Assembly: GCA_964531105.1 (NCBI GenBank)
Contig: CAZHFN010000007.1
Coordinates: forward strand, 1 to 64,000
Direction: 5' to 3'
Source: UBA2256 sp964531105
GTDB taxonomy: Bacteria > Spirochaetota > Spirochaetia > Treponematales > Rectinemataceae
Length of the DNA: 64,000 bases
In this document: piece after piece, positions 57,849 through 64,000 of the stretch
How positions within the stretch are numbered: the stretch's first letter is position 1
Layout: each line of letters starts with the position of its first letter
Notes under the pieces: generated by a model
Told to the model about the DNA's origin: nothing
Seen by the model: the letters and a program-made list of their open reading frames with translations, nothing else
Databases searched by the model: none
Position numbers and translations under genes: made by a program

Positions 57849-60078
57849 GACAACAGGAAAAAGAAAGGCTGCTCCAAAGGCCGCCGCTAAAGTAGCCCCT
57901 AAAGCGGCGCCTAAGGCCGCCCCTAAGAGGGCAAAACGCGGCACCGGCACGGTTAAAGGCCGAAAGGCTATTACGTCCAAGGAATCCTCTGGGCGCAATC
58001 TGGTCATCGTGGAATCCCCGGCCAAGGCCAAGACTATAGAGAAATACCTGGGCTCCAAGTACAAGGTTCTAGCATCCATGGGCCACCTGATCGACCTGCC
58101 TAAATCCAGGATAGGCGTGGATGTGGAAAAGAACTTCGAGCCCGAATACCTCATCATCAGGGGCAGGGCGGGGGTGCTCAAGGATCTTGTCGCAGAAGCT
58201 AAAAAATCCGAATCAGTCCTCCTGGCATCGGACCCTGACCGCGAGGGAGAGGCCATAGCCTTTCTGATAGGCAAGCATCTGGAAGAGAAAATTCCCGGCC
58301 TACGCATCGAGCGGGTGGCCTTCAACGAGATAACGCAGAATGCGGTAAGGGATGCGGTCAAGGCTCCCAGACCACTAGATTTGAGCAAGGTGGATGCCCA
58401 GAAAGCCCGAAGGGTGCTGGACAGGCTGGTGGGATACAACCTCTCCCCCCTGCTGTGGAAAAAGGTCAAGAACGGTCTCAGCGCGGGACGTGTACAGTCC
58501 GCCGCGCTCAAGCTGATCTGCGACAGGGAAAAGGAAGTGGAATCCTTTATTCCCGAAGAGTACTGGACCATAGACGCAGCCTTCAAATCAGGCAAATCCA
58601 TCATCAAAGCAGACTTGGCTCTTTTCAAGGGCAAGAAACCCAAGATAGAAAACGAGGAAAAAGCTCAGAAGCTCCTGGCAGCCTTGGAAGGTAAAAGCGC
58701 TTCGGTGTCCGAGATGCGCAGCAGCGAAAAGCTGCTCAAGCCCAAGCCGCCTTTTACTACCTCCACGCTCCAACAGACAGCGGCCAACCGCCTAGGCTTC
58801 ACCAGCAAGAAGACAATGCAGATTGCTCAGGTGCTTTACGAGGGCGTCAATCTCGGCTCCAAACGCAGCGGTCTTATTACCTACATGAGAACCGACTCCA
58901 CCAGGATCGCCGAATCGGCACTAGCCGAGGCCAGAAACTGGTTATCAAGCCACTATCCTGCCCAGTTGCCCAAGAGTTCCCAGCACTACAGCGCGGGAAA
59001 GCAGTCACAGGACGCTCATGAGGCCATCAGGCCGACAAGTGTCGACGCAAGCCCCGAAACAGTCACGCCCTATCTACAGAAGGACGAACTCAAGCTCTAC
59101 ACCCTCATCTGGGAACGTTTTGTCGCCTCCCAGATGATCCCCGCGCTGATGAAGATAGTCACGGCCGATATTTCCATGGGAGAAGGAATTTTCAGGGCTT
59201 CAGCCTCTGCCTATGTAGAAGAAGGTTTCTTCAAGGTGATCAAGCTTTCGGCCACAAAGGAAGAAAAGGCCAGCCACAATCTGGCGCTCAAGCAAGGCCA
59301 GGAGCTGGATGTGGAGAGCATCGCCAAATCCCAGCACTTCACCCAGGGGCCATCCCGTTTTACCGATGCTTCCATCATCAAGGCCCTGGAAGAGCTCGGC
59401 ATCGGGCGGCCCTCCACCTACGCGCCCACCATCAGCACGCTTCTGGAGCGCTACTACGTGACAAGGCAGTCCAAGCAGCTCGTACCCAGCACCTTGGGCA
59501 AGATGATATCGGATATTCTCTCGGAATTTTTCCCCGAGGTTATAGGCGCTGGATTCACCGCCCAGATGGAGAGCCTTTTGGACAAGGTGGAGGATGAAAA
59601 AGCCGACTGGGTGCATTCCTTGAAGGATTTTTACCTGCCCTTCAAGGTCAAGCTGGACGACCTTATGGCCAATCTTTCCAGCAGGAAGGGCTCGCTGGAT
59701 GAATCCACGGATAGAACCTGTGACCTTTGCGGCAAGCCCATGGTCAAGAAACTGGGCCGCTTCGGATTCTTCCTGGCCTGCTCGGGCTTCCCTGCCTGCA
59801 AGAATACCAAGAGCATTCCCCTGGCACGCTGCCCCAAGTGCGGCGGAGACGTGGTGGAGCGGAAGAACCCCAAGGGCAAGCGGAAAACCTTCTACGGCTG
59901 CACTCGTTACCCTGAGTGCGATTTCGTAACCTACGACAAGCCCACAGAAAAGCTCTGCCCGAAGTGCGGATGGTTCCTGGTACAGAAGAACGATGCCCGC
60001 AATGGAAACCACAAGGCCTGCATCAACCCCGCCTGCGACTACCTTCATTCCAAGGATGAAGAGGGGCAGGAGGATTAG
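57841..60078 (+). CDS. topA: DNA topoisomerase I with histone-H1-like N-terminal tail
   Basis: 745 residues. Toprim (LVIVESPAKAKTIEKYLG, DPDREGEAIA), active-site Tyr at residue 348 in ITYMRTDSTRI, and three C-terminal zinc-binding units (CDLCGKPM, CPKCGGDVV, CPKCGWFLV). It relaxes negative supercoils. Residues 2-50 form a Lys/Ala/Pro-rich extension (APKAAAKVAPKAAPKAAPK) before the catalytic core, resembling a histone H1-like tail; a nonspecific DNA-binding role is inference. ATG 57841 overlaps dprA by 8 bases. Confidence 0.97.
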   Translation: MAETTGKRKAAPKAAAKVAPKAAPKAAPKRAKRGTGTVKGRKAITSKESSGRNLVIVESPAKAKTIEKYLGSKYKVLASMGHLIDLPKSRIGVDVEKNFEPEYLIIRGRAGVLKDLVAEAKKSESVLLASDPDREGEAIAFLIGKHLEEKIPGLRIERVAFNEITQNAVRDAVKAPRPLDLSKVDAQKARRVLDRLVGYNLSPLLWKKVKNGLSAGRVQSAALKLICDREKEVESFIPEEYWTIDAAFKSGKSIIKADLALFKGKKPKIENEEKAQKLLAALEGKSASVSEMRSSEKLLKPKPPFTTSTLQQTAANRLGFTSKKTMQIAQVLYEGVNLGSKRSGLITYMRTDSTRIAESALAEARNWLSSHYPAQLPKSSQHYSAGKQSQDAHEAIRPTSVDASPETVTPYLQKDELKLYTLIWERFVASQMIPALMKIVTADISMGEGIFRASASAYVEEGFFKVIKLSATKEEKASHNLALKQGQELDVESIAKSQHFTQGPSRFTDASIIKALEELGIGRPSTYAPTISTLLERYYVTRQSKQLVPSTLGKMISDILSEFFPEVIGAGFTAQMESLLDKVEDEKADWVHSLKDFYLPFKVKLDDLMANLSSRKGSLDESTDRTCDLCGKPMVKKLGRFGFFLACSGFPACKNTKSIPLARCPKCGGDVVERKNPKGKRKTFYGCTRYPECDFVTYDKPTEKLCPKCGWFLVQKNDARNGNHKACINPACDYLHSKDEEGQED

Positions 60079-60975
60079 ATGAATAACAAGCTGGAAGACT
60101 ATCTGTCCTATCTCGAGTCAGTCAGGGGGCTTTCGGAGCGCACCCTTAGGGTGTATCGCGACGACCTCGAACGTTATACGGCCTTTCTTGGACAGACAGA
60201 CCTGGATGCGGCGGGAGCCTCGGAGATTCGAAGCTTCGCCGGCAGTCTCGTAATGGAAGGCAAGGCTTCTTCCAGCGTCAACAGGGCTCTATCCACTATC
60301 AGGGGCTATTACCGCTATCGAATGAGGTTCGGCGGCTTGGCTTCAGATCCCGGCAGGGAGGTGGAAAACCTCTCCTCCGGCCGGGCTTTACCGCGCTTCA
60401 TGTTTGAAGATGAGATGGCTCAGCTCATTGAATCCATCGAGGGCTCAGATTTCCAGGAATCCAGGGACAGGGCGCTCTTTGAGGTGCTCTATAGCACAGG
60501 CTGCAGAGCCTCGGAAATTGCTGGCATGAGGGTGGACAGGGTCGACTTTGGTCGCTCCCTGGTGAGGGTCATGGGCAAGGGTTCCAAGGAAAGGGTGGTA
60601 TTCCTCGGACGCATGGCTCATGGAGCGCTCTCGGCCTATTTGAGCCTTAGGGCAATGAGACTCAGAACGCTCAAGGCAGAAGATCATGGAAGGCTTTTCA
60701 TCAATGCTCGGGGAGGAGCTCTCTCGGTCAGGGGAATCGAGAAGATTGTAGAAAAGCGCAAGCTGGCCGCCCATTGCAAGAAAGCGCTATCCCCCCACGC
60801 CTTCAGGCATAGCTTCGCCACGCAGCTCGTCGCATCGGGGGCCGATATCAGGGTGGTCCAGGAGATGCTGGGACATTCCAGCATTTCGACAACACAGGTC
60901 TACACCCATGTGGATATGGAGCATTTGAGAAAGGTTTATGAGCAAGCCCATCCCCACGGGGCGAAGGATCGCTGA
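60079..60975 (+). CDS. Tyrosine recombinase XerC/XerD-like (second copy)
   Basis: 298 residues. Catalytic residues: Arg in STGCRASEIAGM, Lys in RVMGKGSKERVVFLG, SPHAFRHSFATQLV, and GHSSISTTQVYTHVD with the second His and Tyr. It starts directly after the topA stop codon and lies in the same operon. Together with the copy at 55902 it would form the XerC/XerD pair that acts at dif. Which copy is XerC and which is XerD cannot be told by eye. Confidence 0.9.
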   Translation: MNNKLEDYLSYLESVRGLSERTLRVYRDDLERYTAFLGQTDLDAAGASEIRSFAGSLVMEGKASSSVNRALSTIRGYYRYRMRFGGLASDPGREVENLSSGRALPRFMFEDEMAQLIESIEGSDFQESRDRALFEVLYSTGCRASEIAGMRVDRVDFGRSLVRVMGKGSKERVVFLGRMAHGALSAYLSLRAMRLRTLKAEDHGRLFINARGGALSVRGIEKIVEKRKLAAHCKKALSPHAFRHSFATQLVASGADIRVVQEMLGHSSISTTQVYTHVDMEHLRKVYEQAHPHGAKDR

Positions 60976-60988
60976 GATGGAGGAAAAA

Positions 60989-61570
60989 ATGAAATTCAGA
61001 TCCACGACGGTACTCGTCGTTAGAAAAAACGGCCGTGTTGCTATGGCGGGGGACGGACAGGTCACCATGGGCGAAACGGTGATGAAGAGCAACGCTCGCA
61101 AGGTACGGGCTATTTACGGAGGCAAGGTGCTCTGCGGTTTTGCCGGGGCCACAGCCGACGCTTTCTCCCTTCTGGAGCACTTTGAGGTGAAGATCCAGGA
61201 ATACGGTGGCGATCTCACCAGGGCGGCGGTGGAACTGGCCAAGGAATGGAGAACCGACAAGGTCTTGAGAAAGCTCGAAGCCATGCTTCTGGTGGCGGAT
61301 GCGAAGAAATCCCTTCTGCTCTCGGGCACAGGCGATGTAGTGGATCCGGCTGAGGATGCCGTAGCCATAGGTTCAGGTGGACAATACGCCTATGCGGCAG
61401 CCCTGGCCTTCCTGGAAGCCTCCAGGAGCCTGGAAGCCAAGATAGCCCCGGATGGATCGACTACGGTCCCAGAACTGTTCACTGCTTCCGAAATTGCCCG
61501 TAAAAGCCTCGAAATAGCTGCGAATATCTGCATCTACACCAACGACAGAATAGTCGTGGAGGAATTATGA
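60989..61570 (+). CDS. hslV: HslV peptidase subunit of the HslUV protease
   Basis: 193 residues. The sequence MKFRSTTVLVVRKNGRVAMAGDGQVT shows a short propeptide (five residues) before the catalytic Thr, as in CodW-like HslV rather than E. coli, where Thr follows Met directly. The core has KVRAIYGGKVLCGFAGATADAF. It forms the proteolytic dodecamer fed by HslU. The start is ATG 60989 with GGAGG five bases before; ATG 60977 has no ribosome site. It overlaps hslU by 4 bases. Confidence 0.95.
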   Translation: MKFRSTTVLVVRKNGRVAMAGDGQVTMGETVMKSNARKVRAIYGGKVLCGFAGATADAFSLLEHFEVKIQEYGGDLTRAAVELAKEWRTDKVLRKLEAMLLVADAKKSLLLSGTGDVVDPAEDAVAIGSGGQYAYAAALAFLEASRSLEAKIAPDGSTTVPELFTASEIARKSLEIAANICIYTNDRIVVEEL

Positions 61571-62937
61571 TCGTCGCTGATTTCTCCAATCTCACGCCTC
61601 GAAAAATCGTCCAAGAGTTGGACACCTACATAATCGGACAGGCCGATGCAAAAAAGGCCGTAGCTATCGCCCTTCGCAACCGGATGCGCCGACAAAGGCT
61701 CAGCGAAGAGCAGAGGGAAGAGATAGCTCCCAAGAACATTCTCATGATGGGTCCTACTGGTGTAGGCAAGACCGAAATTGCCCGTCGCCTGGCCAAGCTC
61801 TGTGGCGCTCCCTTCATAAAGATAGAGGCTACCAAGTTCACCGAGGTGGGCTACGTGGGCCGGGATGTGGAATCCATGATCCGAGACCTCATGGCCGCCG
61901 GAGTGGCCATGGTCAAAGATGAGATGAGGGTTCAGGTAGAGACCGAAGCTGCCAGGCGAACCGAGGAACGCATCCTGGATCTTCTGCTGCCCGGGCTTTC
62001 CTCCTCCGTGGAACCCCTAGGTTCTACCCAGGCCACCCTCGTTTCACCTTTGCCGCCCAACGAAACCAGGGAAAAATTCCGCAAGCTTTTGCGAGAAGGC
62101 AAGCTGGAGTCCAGGGAACTGGAACTCACGGTGAGCGCGACTCCTCCTTCCCTCGAACTTTTCGCAGGCACTCAGATGGAAGATATGGGCGTAGCCCTGG
62201 GCAGCATCGGCAACATGTTCGGAAACAAGAAGAAGAAAAAACTCATGACCGTGGCCGAGGCCAGGCCTTTCGTGGAAGCCGAGGAAATGGATAAGCTCGT
62301 CGATCCCGACAAGGCTGCCCAGGAAGCCAGGCGGAGGGTGCAGGAATCGGGCATAGTCTTCCTGGACGAGATAGACAAGATAGCCAACAGGGAGGGCAGG
62401 GGCTCTGCCGGGGCCGATGTGTCCAGGGAGGGAGTGCAGCGCGACCTTTTGCCCATCGTCGAGGGCACAACGGTAAACACCAAATGGGGCACGGTGGACA
62501 CTACCCATATTCTCTTCATCGCCGCTGGAGCCTTTACGGTGTCCAAACCCCAGGATCTGATTCCCGAACTTCAAGGACGCTTCCCCATCCGCGTAGAGCT
62601 GACAGCCCTGAGCGAGGCGGATTTCGCCCGAATCCTGGTGGAACCTAAAAACGCATTGATAAGCCAGTACACCCAGCTTCTCGCCACCGAAGAGGTGGAA
62701 CTCAGTTTTGATACCGGAGCCATCGCCCGCATCGCGGAAATCGCCGCCGCTGCCAATTCCAGGACCGAGAACATCGGAGCGCGGAGATTGCATACCGTTC
62801 TGGAAAGGCTTCTGGAAGAGGTTTCCTACGAGGCCGACCAGCTTTCGGGTACCAAAGTATTAATCGATACAGCCTATGTGGACAGCCGATTCAAGGACTA
62901 CGCCGAGAGGCAGGATCTTAGTAAATACATCTTGTGA
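61567..62937 (+). CDS. hslU: HslU ATPase subunit of the HslUV protease
   Basis: 456 residues. Features are LTPRKIVQELDTYIIGQADAKKAVAIAL, Walker A GPTGVGKTEIARRLAKL, ATKFTEVGYVGRDVESMIRDL, Walker B IVFLDEIDKIA, and the C-terminal EVSYEAD...YILxx pattern that docks in HslV (ends SKYIL). It unfolds substrates for HslV. The I domain carries a segment rich in Lys (GNKKKKKLMT). Co-translated with hslV. Confidence 0.97.
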   Translation: MIVADFSNLTPRKIVQELDTYIIGQADAKKAVAIALRNRMRRQRLSEEQREEIAPKNILMMGPTGVGKTEIARRLAKLCGAPFIKIEATKFTEVGYVGRDVESMIRDLMAAGVAMVKDEMRVQVETEAARRTEERILDLLLPGLSSSVEPLGSTQATLVSPLPPNETREKFRKLLREGKLESRELELTVSATPPSLELFAGTQMEDMGVALGSIGNMFGNKKKKKLMTVAEARPFVEAEEMDKLVDPDKAAQEARRRVQESGIVFLDEIDKIANREGRGSAGADVSREGVQRDLLPIVEGTTVNTKWGTVDTTHILFIAAGAFTVSKPQDLIPELQGRFPIRVELTALSEADFARILVEPKNALISQYTQLLATEEVELSFDTGAIARIAEIAAAANSRTENIGARRLHTVLERLLEEVSYEADQLSGTKVLIDTAYVDSRFKDYAERQDLSKYIL

Positions 62938-62955
62938 CAGGAGGGCCGATCAGCC

Positions 62956-63768
62956 ATGAATTTGACAGAAGTGCGCGTTACTGACATCGACGACACCTCC
63001 GAAGCGCGGGAGCTGCGCCTCTGGAAGCAATATCAGGAAAACCATGATCACCGAATAAGGGATACGCTGGTTGAGCAGTATGCCCCCTTGGTTAAATATG
63101 TGGCGGGCAAGGTGGCGGTAAACCTTCCCTCATCGGTGGAATACGATGATTTGGTAGGCTATGGCGTCTTTGGCCTTTTCGACGCAATTGAGAAATTCGA
63201 CCCCTGTAAACATGTCAAGTTCAAAACCTACGCGGTAACCAGGATCAGGGGAGCTATGTATGACCACCTGCGGGAAATGGACTGGGTTCCCCGCTCGGTT
63301 CGGCAGAAGGCCAAGGAAATCGAGCAGGCGGTGATGATGGTGGAAGCCAGGCTGGGCAGGCCGGCTTCGGACACTGAAATAGCCGAATCCATGAACCTTC
63401 AGGAGGATGAATTCGCCCGGCTCATGGGCAAGATTTCCTCCACCGTCATACTCTCCCTCAACGATATCTGGAACTCTTCGGGAGAAAGCGAAAAACTGTG
63501 CATAGGCGACAGCATAGAATCCCCCAGGGGTATGAATCCCGACTCGAGGGTGGAGAAGGAAGAGATCCGCAGGGTGATCGTCCAGGCTATCAACGAACTG
63601 CCTGAAAAAGAGAAGAAGGTCCTGGTGCTGTACTACTATGAAAACCTCACCCTGAGGGAGATCGGGCAGATCCTGGAAGTGACAGAATCGAGGATAAGCC
63701 AGCTCCACACCAAGGCCATTATCAGGCTCAAGGCCAAGCTCACCAGCAGGCGCAAGGGACTCTTTTAG
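62956..63768 (+). CDS. Sigma-28 family RNA polymerase sigma factor (FliA/WhiG type)
   Basis: 270 residues. Region 2 (YAPLVKYVAGKVAVNLPSSV, DLVGYGVFGLFDAIEKFDP, KTYAVTRIRGAMYDHLREMD), region 3 (WVPRSVRQKAKEIEQAV) and region 4 (LPEKEKKVLVLYYYENLTLREIGQILEVTESRISQLHTKAI) match FliA/WhiG. In spirochaetes a WhiG-like FliA drives late flagellar genes; no flagellar gene is in this window. An anti-sigma partner is not seen. It follows hslU by 18 bases and probably shares its transcript. GGAGGG precedes ATG 62956. Confidence 0.94.
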   Translation: MNLTEVRVTDIDDTSEARELRLWKQYQENHDHRIRDTLVEQYAPLVKYVAGKVAVNLPSSVEYDDLVGYGVFGLFDAIEKFDPCKHVKFKTYAVTRIRGAMYDHLREMDWVPRSVRQKAKEIEQAVMMVEARLGRPASDTEIAESMNLQEDEFARLMGKISSTVILSLNDIWNSSGESEKLCIGDSIESPRGMNPDSRVEKEEIRRVIVQAINELPEKEKKVLVLYYYENLTLREIGQILEVTESRISQLHTKAIIRLKAKLTSRRKGLF

Positions 63769-64000
63769 TCCTCCGAGGTCTCGGATTTCCGCTCGGTCAG
63801 GGCGATTCCATACTCGTCTATTTTCTGATAGAGAGTCTTGCGCCCTATCTTGAGCACTTCAGCCGTCTTGGTCTTGTTTCCCCCTAGCATGGCCAGGGTT
63901 TCCGCAATCAATATCTTCTCGGCATCAGCAAGGCTGGATAGGGCGGGTATGTGTATTTCCTTTTTTTCTTGGGTGCTTCGGGGGCCGGGGGGCAGATCCT
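63765..64000 (-). CDS. C-terminal end of an NtrC-type (Fis-HTH) regulator, cut by the window edge
   Basis: Only the last 77 residues are present. They include a linker (DLPPGPRSTQEKKEIHIPA) and a Fis-type helix-turn-helix: ILIAETLAMLGGNKTKTAEV and KIGRKTLYQKIDEYGI, typical of sigma-54-dependent activators of the NtrC family. The stop (TAA at 63765-63767) overlaps the end of the convergent sigma-factor gene. The receiver and AAA domains should lie beyond base 64000. Confidence 0.85.
   Translation of the reverse strand, partial: DLPPGPRSTQEKKEIHIPALSSLADAEKILIAETLAMLGGNKTKTAEVLKIGRKTLYQKIDEYGIALTERKSETSED

Noticed and set aside
57009..58643. 544-residue open frame on the minus strand over dprA-topA
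   Set aside because: Both plus-strand genes are certain. The minus-strand product has shadow composition (Ser/Arg/Pro-rich) and no domain.
1..64000. CRISPR arrays, insertion sequences, prophage, origin of replication or dif site
   Set aside because: I saw no repeat-spacer arrays, transposase genes or integrase genes other than the Xer pair. No DnaA-box cluster or dif-like 28-base site was recognised by eye.

Overview
The window is ordinary chromosomal DNA of moderately high GC (by eye in the mid-to-high 50s percent), almost fully coding. I see no insertion sequence, prophage or CRISPR array. The best lineage guess is a spirochaete (Spirochaetota, free-living Treponema/Spirochaeta relative). 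The run mraZ-rsmH-ftsL-murF-mraY-ftsW-ftsQ-ftsA-ftsZ, then xer-dprA-topA-xer-hslV-hslU, follows the gene order I know from Borrelia and, for dprA-topA-xer, Treponema pallidum. A WhiG/FliA-type sigma factor ends the run. Complete purA/guaA, lipoate genes and argR argue against a reduced host-bound parasite. The assignment is inference from gene order and motifs, not from a database search.

Layout. 1-5.8 kb: a membrane protein of unknown function, a flavin reductase and topoisomerase IV (parE-parC). 5.8-7.9 kb: tRNA-Asn with a terminator, then an AT-richer Fic protein behind a perfect inverted repeat, then a secreted PAP2 phosphatase. 8-9.6 kb: cupin and MFS transporter. 9.6-18.5 kb (minus): typA, and a separate signalling and transport operon made of a LytS-type histidine kinase, a CheY-like receiver, a receiver-PAS-GAF-HD-GYP protein, a CLC chloride transporter and a YhhQ-type transporter. 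18.5-21.3 kb (minus): lipoate operon lipA, a separate ligase accessory domain (lplB-like), lplA and a zinc-ribbon methyltransferase, then tRNA-Met. 21.4-24 kb: small protein plus GNAT-like protein, and tsaE-tsaB. 24-34.5 kb: hydrolase, pcnB, DUF4912 plus GH57-like protein, purA-guaA, kamA-like gene, patatin and argR. 34.5-40.5 kb: DUF3783, clpB-tatD, a lipoprotein and fba. 40.5-43.9 kb: infC-rpmI-rplT followed by a ZapB-like coiled coil, zapA, rpoZ and miaA. 43.9-46.7 kb: small membrane exporter, RlmM-like methyltransferase and HD phosphohydrolase. 46.8-64 kb: division and cell-wall cluster through hslVU, the sigma factor, and the 3' end of an NtrC-type regulator.

Recurring themes. Several genes use non-AUG starts with good Shine-Dalgarno sequences (infC TTG, typA TTG, ftsA CTG), and miaA has no canonical start at all. 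Several promoters sit so close to their start codon that the mRNA is predicted to be leaderless (lipA, the kamA-like gene, the COG2426 exporter, perhaps DUF3783). I do not see an obviously new defence or mobile system. The most unusual items are the split lipoate ligase, the GH57-like protein lacking its expected nucleophile, the regular MraZ operator at the predicted transcription start, and the kinase/HD-GYP/chloride-channel operon.
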